Positions 21,657-32,308 of a stretch of 64,000 nt of DNA are shown piece after piece. A model generated the notes under the pieces. That model made no database searches, was not told the DNA's origin, and saw only the letters and a program-made list of their open reading frames with translations. This DNA comes from Bipolaris cookei (taxonomy: Eukaryota; Ascomycota; Dothideomycetes; Pleosporales; Pleosporaceae), in assembly GCA_002286855.1 (NCBI GenBank), contig NRSV01000002.1:616152-680151 (forward strand), in the 5' to 3' direction. Each line of letters starts with the position of its first letter. Positions within the stretch are counted from its first letter, which is position 1. The translations under genes and the position numbers were made by a program.

Positions 21657-23414
21657 TCATGAGCCGCGTGGGGTGCTTGAAGGTGTCTTGTTGACGAGGC
21701 TTGAGAAGAAGGACCGCAGTTTCTCGTTATCGTTGATGTTGGTATCTTGAGTCTTGGGTGGTGGGGTTTCAGGCTCGTCCATTCGGTTGGCTTGGCGGTC
21801 CTGGGTACAGTCAGTTTTCTTTGCCCGAGATATCATGCTAAAGCAAATTCAGTTTCAGCTCACCTGTAGTCTCTTCACCATCTCGTCGGCATTGACCTGG
21901 ATACCACCCATGTTGAACTGAACAGGACCGATATGCTCCTCGACCACGCCTGATGCATCATCGGCCCAGGATCGCGACACTGGTTCTTGTTCTTTGCGTG
22001 CAGCTTTAAGGGCAGCCTCGCTTTCGTCTTCTCGTCGTAGGTGCTCAAGAACGTTGACCTGCTCAGCGAGGAAGGCTTGTGGATCTTTGCTAGACACTTC
22101 GAGGCCGTTGGCCTGTTTAGACAGGCTGGACAATGCGTAGTCGGATTCGGGATTGCGAATCGTCTCCTCGTAGATTGAAGTCGCCGTAGGGCCCTGGTCC
22201 TCCTCCTCCGAGATTGGAGTTGGCGTTGTTTCACCGTTTGTTTGTTCTTCTCCCTCAACGGGGGCGGGTGCTTGGCCATTTGTTGGTCGCATATGGTTGG
22301 GGATGTCAATATCAACGCTCCATTTTTCGCTTATGCCCTCCACATCGAATCCCTCGCGCAAAATGCGGATCTTTGCCCATGAATCCCAGTTTGGAGGGAC
22401 CAACACTCGATCTCGGTCTGTAACATTGTGCCGCAGCTGCTCTTGTTTCAGTAGCGATTTGATGCCCAGACTAGAATGGATGAGTGTTTGTAGTGAACCA
22501 GGTGCTGTAGGCATAGTGTAGACCAGACTCGATCCGTGCTTGAGAAGAATAGTGCGCATGTACTGGAGGATGAAATCGAATTCCTCCTCTTTCCATCCCC
22601 GCTCCTTTTCCAGTGTCTCGATCTTGTCAGCATTCTGGCAAACAACACACAAAGGAATACCGAGAGGCTCATCCCACTCGCCGGGGCCGAGCGGGACCTT
22701 TACACTCTCTAGACTGCTTCCCTCGGCGGCCAGGTTGCGACCTTTGTCTTGCAAAGTCTGGATGTTCTCTTCCAAGACAACCTTGGACGCATCGTCTAGT
22801 GAGACAATCAAGGACCTCAGCACCCGTATCCAGTCACGGAGTTGGCGTATCCACAGCCACGGGTGATTCCAATCCAGAAGTATTACAATGAGCATGTGTG
22901 GGAGAGTTCGTGGGTTGAGATAGGGTTTGATTAGTGGGGTGAAGGATGGTGAAGGATTTGCGAGGAGGTACAGCGACAGGCGAGCGAGAGTATCTGATGG
23001 TGTTAGCAAGGGAGAATGGGCAACGCACTCTGTGAATAGTACATACCCTCATGATCCGTGTCTAGGACGTCTTGGTAGGTATATCCCAGGGCGAACTGAT
23101 TGGCAACGGGCGGCTTTCTGCCGCGATCCGGCGGTCTCCGGTTGTTTGCAGAGTCTGTCGAAACTGATTCAAGAAAGTCTCGCTGTGTTTCTGGTGTTCC
23201 GCCTGCCACCCTCGAATTAGCTTTGTCCCCTATACCGCCTTTCGGGGGCCTCACCCAACACTAACAAACTCTTCTCCGGCAGTCGCTTTCCGCTCGAGAT
23301 GTTGTCTAACATGGGCTTCCATATCTCCTCCCTGTCTGCGTCTGCCGTGACTGGGCGGTCATTGCTGCCCGGGGTGCGCGTGGGGAAGTTGGGGGTGCGG
23401 CGCGCGCTGGCCAT
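21657..23414 (-). CDS. cytoplasmic dynein light intermediate chain
   Basis: Subunit of cytoplasmic dynein 1 that binds the heavy chain and, through its C-terminus, cargo adaptors. Four exons, complement 23255-23414, 23047-23202, 21864-22993 and 21657-21800, give 529 residues; introns are 52, 53 and 63 bp with clean GT...AG ends. The DLIC domain covers about residues 40-370: LLVLGGTPETQRDF at the P-loop position, NQFALGYTYQDVLDTDHED, HMLIVILLDWNHPWLWIRQL, and the LGIPLCVVCQNADKIETLEK block with the NADK-like guanine-site remnant. The C-terminal tail is acidic and disordered with a helical FNMGGIQVNADEMVKRLQ segment and an LRSFFSSLVNK helix. The last two resemble the adaptor-binding helices of other DLICs. 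The P-loop lacks GK[ST]. Divergent from the Ist3-like gene. Confidence 0.92.
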
Positions 23415-23680
23415 TGCGGAGGTAGTGTGGATAGTGGCTTGCGTGCTGCAGCGGTCTCTGGTCGTGTGGGCGATCAACTCACGATGGACCAAAATTTATG
23501 TGGCGGAAGAGAAAGGGGCAATGCGGCGACGGGAATCGTGTCTTGCGGGGTTGGTGTTGGTGTAGTTGTTTCCACGTCGTGGGTACCTTTTCTGCAGGGA
23601 TGCTGCTCCTAGCCCAGCCCGAGCTTCTCCAAAAGTTCATTTGTGAACACACGACACCATACTCACCACCAACCCTCACC
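23415..23680. promoter_or_regulatory. bidirectional promoter region, DLIC / Ist3-like
   Basis: 266 bp between two divergent start codons. Pyrimidine-rich and CA-rich tracts (CACCAACCCTCACC) immediately precede the Ist3-like ATG. No defined motif. Confidence 0.4.
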
Positions 23681-24649
23681 ATGAACTCGATCCGCGCCAT
23701 CCAGCAGCTGAATAAGCGCGAAATTGAGGCCGGAATTAGCCCCGAAGGCTCCTGGCATACCGACTACCGCGACACCGCCTTCATCTACATCGGCGGCCTT
23801 CCCTTTGAACTCTCTGAGGGTGACATCATTACCATATTCTCCCAGTACGGTGAACCCGTGTGGATCAAGCTCGCGCGCGACAAAGAGACAGGCAAGTCAC
23901 GGGGTTTTGCATGGATCAAATATGAGGACCAGCGGAGTTGCGACTTGGCGGTCGACAACTTAGGTGGTGCCAGTATTATGGATCGAATTATCAGAGTGGA
24001 TCATGCGCGATACAAACCCAAGGACGATGAGGACATGAGGGACAACACCATGGGAGAGCTCGATGTCGACCCAGGAATCGAGTCTGATAATGGGAGGGGG
24101 AAGCGGCGCAAGACTGAAAGCGGATCTGACTCGGACGAAGACAGACCGCTCCTGCCTGAAGAGATTGAAATGAGACATCTCATGGACAAGCTAGATGAAG
24201 AAGATCCAATGCGCGACTCGCTGATCAAGCGACAACAACAAAAGGTGGATGACGCAGTCAAGAGATTGAAGAAACAGAAGCGTAAGGAAAAAGAGAGAGC
24301 AAAGAGAAAGGATAGACACAGCTGGAGAGATGGATCAAGAGACCGTGATCGCGACCGTGATCGTGACAGAGACAGGAGGCGAATCAAGGAACATGGAGAG
24401 CATGACGAGCGGGATAGGCGCTCGCGGCGGAAGGAACATCGGAGTAAGAGTCGTGACAGGAGCAGAGATCGCTCGGAAGACAGACATCGTCGACGTCGAT
24501 CAGAGCGAGCTCGAGATGAAGGTGAGGATTCTCGAGATCGTCACCGAAAGCGCGACCGCCGGCGTTCGGCATCCGGCGAAAGAGAGGGGAGGCACTCGCG
24601 CACAAGAGACGCACGGTCGCCCCTGCCATACCGAGCTCGCTCCCCTTGA
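23681..24649 (+). CDS. ist3: RRM splicing factor, Ist3/Snu17 (RBMX2)-like
   Basis: Component of the RES (retention and splicing) complex with Bud13 and Pml1, bound to activated spliceosomes. The open frame extends upstream to 23498 but the N-terminal motif MNSIRAIQQLNKREIEAG, invariant in the family, sets the start at ATG 23681, giving 322 residues. One RRM spans about residues 33-112: RNP2 IYIGGL (35-40), RNP1 KSRGFAWI (72-79), then the RVDHARYKPK C-terminal extension that contacts Bud13 in yeast. After an acidic linker (GELDVDPG, RPLLPEEIEM) there is a long tail of alternating Arg/Asp/Glu/Lys and RS/RD dipeptides. Yeast Snu17 is only 148 residues and lacks this tail; metazoan RBMX2 has it. 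No intron. Confidence 0.93.
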   Translation: MNSIRAIQQLNKREIEAGISPEGSWHTDYRDTAFIYIGGLPFELSEGDIITIFSQYGEPVWIKLARDKETGKSRGFAWIKYEDQRSCDLAVDNLGGASIMDRIIRVDHARYKPKDDEDMRDNTMGELDVDPGIESDNGRGKRRKTESGSDSDEDRPLLPEEIEMRHLMDKLDEEDPMRDSLIKRQQQKVDDAVKRLKKQKRKEKERAKRKDRHSWRDGSRDRDRDRDRDRDRRRIKEHGEHDERDRRSRRKEHRSKSRDRSRDRSEDRHRRRRSERARDEGEDSRDRHRKRDRRRSASGEREGRHSRTRDARSPLPYRARSP

Positions 24650-25499
24650 CAGTCTCTCGAATATCCTCCGATACCGAAACATTGATGCCTGTCTTTTTTC
24701 ACCTTTTACTAAGCTGAAATGTTCAGCCCTACTATGATCTGCACGGCTGTGCTCAAGCCACGCGGGTCCTTTCCTACGCCAGTCTACGACATATGCTTTC
24801 TGACCTGTTGTGCCTCATGTAGGTCCAAGACTACTATACACGCAACCAATCTCTCCATGTACTCAGTTTTTTGCCCTGGCTATGCCTAAGTTTTACAGAT
24901 AATTTGTAACCAACGATGTTGGTTGTATCAACGATACTGGTTGTTTCTTTAAGAGTTGTACCTTTAAGCCCAGGAAGGACCTAAAAGTCATCGGTCCTAG
25001 TGCAATGCCTGTTGTGGCAAGACGAACACACCTGGCGCAAACATGCTCTGGGGAAAAGCTTATTTCACCAGCAGACTTCTATCTACGCCACCAATATAGG
25101 ACTCTGATTGCTTTAGTCTAGAGTCTTTGTTTCACCGACTGTATAAAAGTGTATTGTACAGATGTTTCAATTCTTATAAAATGACATTTCAGAGCGTCTC
25201 CCGATACTTTCTTGAGGCTAGTGGATGGCATTTCAGTTCGTATATAGTACAAAACGTTTAGAAAGTTACGGTAACCGTAGGTGAGAAAGGATTCGTAGAG
25301 GCAGCGAACCCGAATGAGTTAAGACAAGCTCGATAGAGCCATAATACATGGTGCTTTGAATTGCCTATTTCTCTCTCAATATCCATATGAGAAAGCAGTG
25401 AGGTTATATCCTAATTCCATAACTAGTGACTATTGCGCCGAAAACTCCATACATCCCATGCGATATACGTTGAATGTTCCCCACAGTTTTTGTATCCTA
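24650..25499. other. convergent 3' intergenic region
   Basis: 850 bp, AT-richer than the flanking genes, between the Ist3-like gene (+) and the PC4 gene (-). I see no coding or structured RNA signal. Confidence 0.4.
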
Positions 25500-26144
25500 T
25501 TACTCACTATCGTTGTCGTCCTCTTTATTCGTCTCTCCTTCAGCACCCTGCTCTTCCTCCTTGCTGTTCTCCTTTGCCTCAGATTTTGCACTAGCTTCAG
25601 CGTCATAATCTGGCCGTATCACTTTAATATCCTTCTTCGCAAGCGCAGACTCAATGAGCGGAGCAGCAGCGAGTAGTGCATTGTATTGGTCAATGGAAAG
25701 AGAGATGCCCTAGTTCCGTTAGCACTGCAATCTTACACCCAAAACACAAGACACTGATAGATGAGGAAGAAGCCTACCTTCTTCCCCGGCTTTGTCTCCC
25801 CAGCATCGGTAATATAGTATTCACGAATACTGACGAAAGTGTTTTTGTTGAAATCGCTAATAGTCACGCGTCGCTTGCCACTGCTATTTAACTACGATTC
25901 TCATGAGCATATATTCCCACGTTTGTTCATATGCTGAGCCAATTGCATGACTTACAGCAATGAATGCATCACCGTTATCATCCGTCTTAAGTTCAGGTAC
26001 GACAGGAAGCGAATCATCATCCTCGCCGCCTTTCGCTTTCTTATTTGCGCGTGGCGCGCCATCGTCGTCATCAGGAGAGGAGCGTTTGTTATTGAAGCTT
26101 TTCTTGAAGCCGCCTCGGGCGCCGCCTCGCTTGAGTCCTGCCAT
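25500..26144 (-). CDS. sub1: transcriptional coactivator PC4/Sub1 homologue
   Basis: ssDNA-binding general coactivator of RNA polymerase II. Three exons, complement 25956-26144, 25778-25891 and 25500-25709, give 170 residues. Introns of 64 bp (GTAAGT...CGTAG) and 68 bp (GTAGGC, GTGCTAAC, ACTAG) fall in phase 0. The basic head (GGARGGFKKSFNNKR) is followed by a PC4 domain (about 50-110): DDNGDAFIALNSSGKRRVTI, then SDFNKNTFVSIREYY and GETKPGKKGISLSIDQYNAL, which match the beta-ridge residues that hold single-stranded DNA. The C-terminal tail is acidic (KEEEQGAEGETNKEDDNDSE), as in yeast Sub1. The length is between human PC4 (127) and yeast Sub1 (292). Confident. Confidence 0.94.
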
Positions 26145-26395
26145 TAATGTAATATGGGGAGAAGTGGGTGCAACAATGTGAAATGTGGATGAGGGCGCTA
26201 TCGACGGCGATGACGCAGGGCCTTTCTTGATGCGCTAGAAAAACGCGCTAGAGACGCGATCACATGATTGCATTCTTCAAAGTTCATCAAGGACATAGTT
26301 ATCTCAGCTGAGCGTAATGAATGTGTCTATTTCGTGAAAGCGAGCGTGGGAAGTCGTCAATATATCATATGTATTTTTTGGAGTGTATGCACGTT

Positions 26396-27440
26396 TTATA
26401 TCGCGTGTACGACTCCGTCCGCCCTCCTTATGCTGGAAACTTCACTCCATGGTCTTGATGGCCGGGCTGGCTGTGCTCGTTCTGGCTTCTGCAGACCCAA
26501 AGGACCGGAGATACTACTGATATCAGATCCGATTGACAATCTGCCCTCTTGGCTCACGATCGACTCTACACGGCTCATTCCTGGATCCCTTGCCACCGAC
26601 TCTTTTGCTTGGGAACTGCTCCATGCTGATGCGGTTGCGTCGTCCGTGTTCAGAGCTACTTCCGGATCATAGATACTTGGCATACGGTAGGGCGACTGAG
26701 GCGGGAAAGTCGTGGCGTATCCGTGAGATATGCCAAGTGTAGATGCCGTTGGTTCAAAGGAGCAGCTTTCCTTCTCTCGAGCGCGTCTACATGCGTCTAC
26801 AGTGGCGATGATGAATGCGACCAGAAAGAGAAGCCATCCGGCACCGGTTGCGATGAAGTGGATCATACTGAGGTCTACCAGCATGGCAAGCCTCCTGAGT
26901 TCTAGGGAAGCGGACGTATCAAGAACTCTCTCGCCGAAAGCATTCACACTTAGAGCGAAACTCAGAGAAATACCAACTGCTGCCCCCATAGCACACATTC
27001 CCAGAAACTCCATAGGGACTATGATTGCTGAGCGGATTCGGACGGGAGGTAGAATTGTTGCGAAGACCAACACGATACTGATTACGGAAGCAAAAGCAGT
27101 CTATATCGTCAGTATTATGTTATGAAGGAATGACTGAAAGACGTACGGAACCGATGGAAATCCAAGTCCTGATTGCGCCACCGATTACAGCATCGAAAAA
27201 TCTCGCCCAGAGTTGTTCCATCTCTTGTGATCCAAACTCAACACTATCGAGAATTGCATCATGACGGGCCTGGATATCACGAATGGTGAAAATGGCTGCA
27301 TCGTTCTGTTAGTAAACTCGGCTCTTTCATTCAGAAAAAAAAGAGTTGTTCTTACACCAACCACCTAATCCAGTGACTCCCAGTACAACAATCAGGGCCA
27401 GAGCCCTGAGAGTAATCAGCATAGACTTGCCACATCCCAT
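26396..27440 (-). CDS. four-helix (MARVEL-like) membrane protein
   Basis: Three exons, complement 27356-27440, 27147-27295 and 26396-27100, give 312 residues. Introns are 60 bp and a very short 46 bp (GTACGT...ATATAG). Four hydrophobic helices are visible: ITLRALALIVVLGVTGLGGW (about 8-27), FASVISIVLVFATILPPVRI, EFLGMCAMGAAVGISLSFAL and MIHFIATGAGWLLFLVAFII. Between helices 1 and 2 is an amphipathic segment (SVEFGSQEMEQLWARFFDAV). The topology and length fit fungal MARVEL-like proteins, but no diagnostic motif is present. The C-terminal 120 residues are Ser/Pro-rich and predicted cytosolic, with a PPQSPYRMPSIYDPE stretch. Partner and pathway unknown. Confidence 0.72.
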
Positions 27441-29491
27441 TATGATATTAAAAAAACAAAATTGCAAACTCCGAAAAAACAAGAATTTATAGTAACATGC
27501 ACAGTCCAGCTGGCAGCGGCTTCCAGAGCGCTAAAAAGAGAAATGAAGAAAGTTGAAGAAAGTGGGAGTGGCAGACGCAAGCAGAGATCTCACTTTTGGC
27601 AGCAGACAGAGCATGATTATAGACGTTAACATCATGACACAGTGCTCTCTCGGAGTCACGCTAGCCGAATGTCCTGTCTTGATGCTATGTGCAGTGCTCG
27701 CGGGGTTGAAACAGCCCTTGTGGCTGGCTGTGCCTGACCCTGCAGATAACACTAAATCTAGGCCAGCAAATACAAGTTTGCCCTGAACTCTCGGCGCAAG
27801 CCTCTGGCAGCTGACACGTACTAGTACGAGCATCCTTGTCGAGGATTGGTGTCGAAGCGTTCACACTGGGCCGTCTGTTGTCACCTTGTAGTTCGTGGCG
27901 CAATCGGTTCGAACAATCACAGTACAGTGAGTGATCGGTGCGTCTGATATTACTCCTCCAGAACCGTATGATGCGCAGCGTGGGAAGCGTCATGTTACGC
28001 ATTGGCATTCCTCTTTGTCCGGAAAATCAGGAGTGGCTGGGGAACTCGCTGCTCCACGTGATCGCGACTGAGACAAACCTGAGGCGACAAGGCTCGCGGC
28101 CGTTACGAGGCTGAAACACCCTCGTATCCGAGCTATTCAACGTCCGTGTATTCTGTTGCTGCGTGCATTACTGGCAGTGAGGCTGACGTGTTGATATCTT
28201 TTCGTGGGACTGGAATGCCCTATTAAAGTTTTCCCGGGTACGTATGTATGTATGTAGGATGTGCTTTGAATGCATGCCGTGGACCCGATTAGCGAGCCGA
28301 TATCAAGAGTAAAGCGCAAGGTCCTGATGGGTCGAAGTAATCATAATGACCAGTATATCTGTTGTATCTTGCATGATCTCATCTTCGGAGTAAAGTGGCC
28401 GCGTTTGTTGCACGGCAATCAGCAAGTATGCATTCATACTAGTAATATCCGCGAGAGCCGGTGTCATACCAAATGGGGATTTTCCACGGCAACAGGCTCT
28501 ACTTACCCTGAAAGTTGATTCAATCGCCATACGATCCGCAAGAGCCATTTTACATTTAATGGAATTCTTGCCTATCAACACAGTCCCATCACAGCCGGGG
28601 TTCTTGTTGCTATGGGTGCCCTGACGGAGTTGATATAAATGAAACTTTGTAGATGAGAGAGTCGCGAAGTGTGCGGCAATGAGCACACCTAAGTAGGCGC
28701 ACTGAGATGGATACTGCGAAAACCCCAGTCTTACTCAGAACAAACCCATTTTCACAGTAATCTCTAGCATGTGATCTGCTTATGTACATGGGAGATGCAT
28801 AAGTTTAGACCGACGAAGTTGGAGCTTTGCATCTTTCAAGCAGCGGTTACCCTCTGAAGATTTCGCCCCCCGCCCACTCTCCTTCATCAGCTGATGAATT
28901 TTTGGGACAATACTAATAGGCTATACGCAACATCAAAGAGAGGTGCAGCTCGCGCCGATACAAAGGTCGGCCGGGTGTTCGGCGGAAAGCAGCCACAATC
29001 GACTAGCAATTCTCGCTAACTCGATTAGTTCTTATTCCGATGATTCAGTCAAGTAAGCCTGATAAGGCAATCGGCCAATTAAGGTAATCTACATCGATAG
29101 AAGTCTTACATTCCCCGCAACTACTATCTTGGTTAGCGCAAGTTGCCAAATACAAAGGATCAAGGATATTGGTTGGTTGAAGCAGTTCAATTATGCACGT
29201 TATGACAGCAGAGGGAAAACCTAGAAGATGGGGTAAACTACCCTCTCGGCACTTATAGCTTCAGACAATGTCTAAAAATGTTCGTATTGCTAATTAAGGC
29301 ACCCTACTATATAGTCGGCCAGATGAGCCAACATCCAAGTCCGATGTCCATTAGCCTCACGCCCCCCAACGCATCTATAAGCGCCGAACAGTTTATGAGG
29401 GGCGCCCTACGCAAGCCCTCTCGGCTGCTCACATCAGCCCATACTTTAGAATACTTATCTTGATGGCTCCTCATCCTCTCGTATACCCAAC
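27441..29491. other. 2-kb gene-poor region
   Basis: Contains only short, mutually overlapping open frames with no family resemblance. A small GTAT repeat (GTATGTATGTATGTAGG, near 28241-28257) is present. No tRNA, transposon ends or conserved protein seen. Confidence 0.35.
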
Positions 29492-30352
29492 ATGGAGCGC
29501 ATCGTCTACTTTCATACAGCGCACACCGAACCTATCATGAGCACTTCTGCCTTGTGGCCGTCAGGTCACCCCAACGTACAACAGAGAGGCTCTCAGTCGA
29601 GTAGCCGATCCGAAGAGATGCGTACTCTCAAGCATCCTCAGACCTCAAGCTTTAATCGTCTCCCCGCCGAACTTATCTTGAAAATCTGCGGACACATTTC
29701 TGCACACGATCTCTGGCACAACATACGCCCCACGTCCCGCCTCCTAGCTATCTGTGCCAAAGAAGTACTGCCACGAAAGGTCTTCTCCGAGAGTAATATC
29801 CACATCTCCTGGTGCTGTTTCTGGTGCAGTTTAGGACGCCACTGTCTACATACAGCATGCAACCCCATCACATGGTTATTTCCCGACGCCAAGAACGTAC
29901 GCTTCGCCCTGGTAAGCGACCATGCGACGGTCGCCAAGGTCATTTTTGGAGATCTATGCAATTTGGTCACAAGTTATGAGCCGAAGATTCGTATTCGCCT
30001 GGGTGAGGAAGCACAAGGTGTTAGGTGTAGGAGCAAAGCGATTCGACCACGAATACGACCGCATAAGGCAGATTCGGTCTCGTGTCTGCAATCACGCCAA
30101 GAAGAATTCGTGATGTGGTACTTTGCAACACAAAGACGGCAAAGAGCGAGGGGTCGAATACTTAGGTGTCTTGGGTTCGCTGCTCATCTACTCCGTTTCT
30201 TTACAACAGGCGCCGTACTCCTGAGTATCGGCCTGACACTCACCATCGTTGTCTACGTCATCCTGGAAATATGCAAGCTGGGAATGTGCTGTTACAGAAG
30301 CGGAAGAAATTTCATGCGTTTCTGCATGGGGAAATTTCCGCTGAGGCAGTAG
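29492..30352 (+). CDS. F-box-like protein with a C-terminal membrane helix
   Basis: Single open frame of 286 residues with ATG start. An F-box-like segment lies at about residues 54-100: FNRLPAELILKICGHISAHD, then LWHNIRPTSRLLAICAKEVL, matching the L-P-x-E-[LI] opening and the later Leu/Arg pattern of F-boxes, which recruit Skp1 in SCF ubiquitin ligases. The middle (100-215) has a Cys cluster (WCCFWCSLGRHCLHTAC) and basic stretches. Near the C-terminus a long hydrophobic helix (FFTTGAVLLSIGLTLTIVVY) suggests membrane anchoring, unusual for an F-box protein. Alternative in-frame starts exist at 29537 and 29618. The gene could contain unrecognised introns in its second half. Moderate confidence in the gene, lower in the product. 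Confidence 0.55.
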   Translation: MERIVYFHTAHTEPIMSTSALWPSGHPNVQQRGSQSSSRSEEMRTLKHPQTSSFNRLPAELILKICGHISAHDLWHNIRPTSRLLAICAKEVLPRKVFSESNIHISWCCFWCSLGRHCLHTACNPITWLFPDAKNVRFALVSDHATVAKVIFGDLCNLVTSYEPKIRIRLGEEAQGVRCRSKAIRPRIRPHKADSVSCLQSRQEEFVMWYFATQRRQRARGRILRCLGFAAHLLRFFTTGAVLLSIGLTLTIVVYVILEICKLGMCCYRSGRNFMRFCMGKFPLRQ

Positions 30353-31150
30353 AAGAGAAAGGGCAGTCATGAGGAATAGAAATGCCATGGGAAGCATGAT
30401 GCATTTTTTGTTTTCCGCCCCGCGGACATTTGGCAGCGAAACGGATCGCCCGGTCATCAGCCGCAAAAGCAACGTGTGAAGCGTGGTCTATTTATCCGAA
30501 ATATCAAGAACAATCGACAGAGAGATCGGTGCTTCATTAACATTTTGGCCAGCGAAACGCGGTCCCTCTCAACAGACGTGCACATACATATGCACTTCTA
30601 GCAGATAACTAGAGCGCATTTACCCCTCAATTTACTAGCAAGAGCAATCTACCCAACAATGCTCGTGCAGAATGCATGGGACAGTTTCGTTCGGAAACCT
30701 GCAGTTTGCTCTACAGTTTACATACCGAACCAATTGGTTCATGATGGTGGGGTGAAGGGGGTTCACTTATGACTATCTACTTGCCAAAACGTGGTACTCC
30801 CCCTGCATCTATATCGGAGCAGATGACAACCAGCAATAACACTCGAACTTGGTTAATAGAAGGATAGCGCACTACCACCATCCGACCATCTGCATATGCC
30901 CACATGCTTGCGGAATTTAGCATCACGTTGCTAAGTGATCATAGCACCTACTCCATCATTGATTTGTTGTTTAGTCGTGCGTCTCGCAATCTTCAACACG
31001 GACGAAAATATTAGTTTCTTTTCCTTTTGTTCCGTTTCATATTTCGTTCGTATCCCATCCAGAAACTCCTTTTTGTTTCGCTATCTGCGAGACATCAGTT
31101 CTATCTTTACGCACAATATACAACAAACGACACTTTCCTTTACGGCAAAC
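30353..31150. other. intergenic region and probable 5' leader
   Basis: About 0.8 kb. The right part (30935-31150) is open in frame with the next gene but looks like a pyrimidine-rich leader (TTTCTTTTCCTTTTGTTCCG). No feature recognised elsewhere. Confidence 0.35.
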
Positions 31151-32308
31151 ATGAACGACGACATGAACGACACTACGATCGCCACTATGAGCGAAGATAT
31201 GGCTGACGACTCAACTGACCATATGATCAAGTCCAAGCGCAAGTCTCACATCCTGCTATGGGCAAAGAAACTCGGGAGGTGTTTAACCAAATGTCACCCA
31301 CGCCGCAAAAAGAGGGCCTCATACTTGGATACGGGTGAACCAATCTCACCACCTTGTCGTGCAAGCATTACGAACCGCATGCCACGACACACACTATCCA
31401 TCCGAAGATCAAGATCCACCACTGAGAAAACAGGGACTATGGACTCGAGAACGACCAGTACAAGCGCCAATTGGGCTTTGCCTTCGCAAGGCAAGCTTCA
31501 ACCGACAACCCGACATAACTTCCGCCGTGAAAAGACCATTCGGCTCGTAAATGCAAGTGTGAGCTCGTTAGTCGGAGGCCGCCCAACATCACGATCAGCC
31601 AAGTCTCCTATAAGAAGTCCAGGTTACACGCCCCGCGAATCAGATATCCTTGAAACACCAGTTCAGAAAACCAGGGGATATCTTAGAGGAGCAGGCGAAG
31701 AGCCGCTGCCTGGCCCTCGATCAGTACTTTCGTGGCTAGACTCGTTCCAGGCCCAACAGGTATTCCACAGAGACTCGCCACGATCACCTACATTGAGAAA
31801 CGACTCTGCTGCAGACCTCACTGTTCGACCAGGCGAAAGACACCCTAACCGCATAGATAATGTATACAGTCCAACTTCGCCGTCAGTGAATAGTACGAGG
31901 TCTCCACACGGGAAGATGAGTACTGGAGCACAGATTTGCTACCCACCTTCAATTCACTCTCACGTCGCCTTAAACACCATGTTAACCGAAAGTGTAAAGG
32001 GATGGGACCAGGACTGGGACAAGCCACTTCAACACCGCGTCGGCAGCTCAAAAGGCCTATGGAGAACCGCATCGCAACGCCTCTTGATCAAAAACAAGGA
32101 AAGCATCCGCCGTCTCAATGCTGAAAAGGCCAAGAAAAACAAGGGCATTGAAGTGACGGAGGTAGAGAACCGGCCAATACCCCAGATGAGGAGCATAGAC
32201 AGTATCCAGGAGATGGTCGAGGAAGAGCGAAAGGCAGACGAAGAGTGGAGTGGTACATGGAAAGCTTTTGATCGAGCATATGGTCGGGCTGGAGTGATAG
32301 TCGGGTAG
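31151..32308 (+). CDS. hypothetical basic, Ser/Arg-rich protein
   Basis: Not recognised. The open frame starts upstream at 30935, but ATG 31151 (after CGGCAAAC) is the likely start because the upstream stretch is leader-like; this gives 385 residues. Visible features: a short acidic/Met-rich N-terminus, a basic LLWAKKLGRCLTKCHPRRKK segment that could bind membrane or nucleic acid, many Ser-Pro and Arg-Ser dipeptides (SPIRSPGYTPRESD), and a helical C-terminus (SIDSIQEMVEEERKADEEW) ending in YGRAGVIVG. No transmembrane helix or catalytic motif. Coding quality is supported by the uninterrupted 1.15-kb frame. It may be lineage-restricted. Confidence 0.6.
   Translation: MNDDMNDTTIATMSEDMADDSTDHMIKSKRKSHILLWAKKLGRCLTKCHPRRKKRASYLDTGEPISPPCRASITNRMPRHTLSIRRSRSTTEKTGTMDSRTTSTSANWALPSQGKLQPTTRHNFRREKTIRLVNASVSSLVGGRPTSRSAKSPIRSPGYTPRESDILETPVQKTRGYLRGAGEEPLPGPRSVLSWLDSFQAQQVFHRDSPRSPTLRNDSAADLTVRPGERHPNRIDNVYSPTSPSVNSTRSPHGKMSTGAQICYPPSIHSHVALNTMLTESVKGWDQDWDKPLQHRVGSSKGLWRTASQRLLIKNKESIRRLNAEKAKKNKGIEVTEVENRPIPQMRSIDSIQEMVEEERKADEEWSGTWKAFDRAYGRAGVIVG

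Noticed and set aside
27441..29491. Possible genes in the 2-kb gap, e.g. the 127-codon minus-strand frame at 28303-28686
   Set aside because: No family features, no consistent splice sites.
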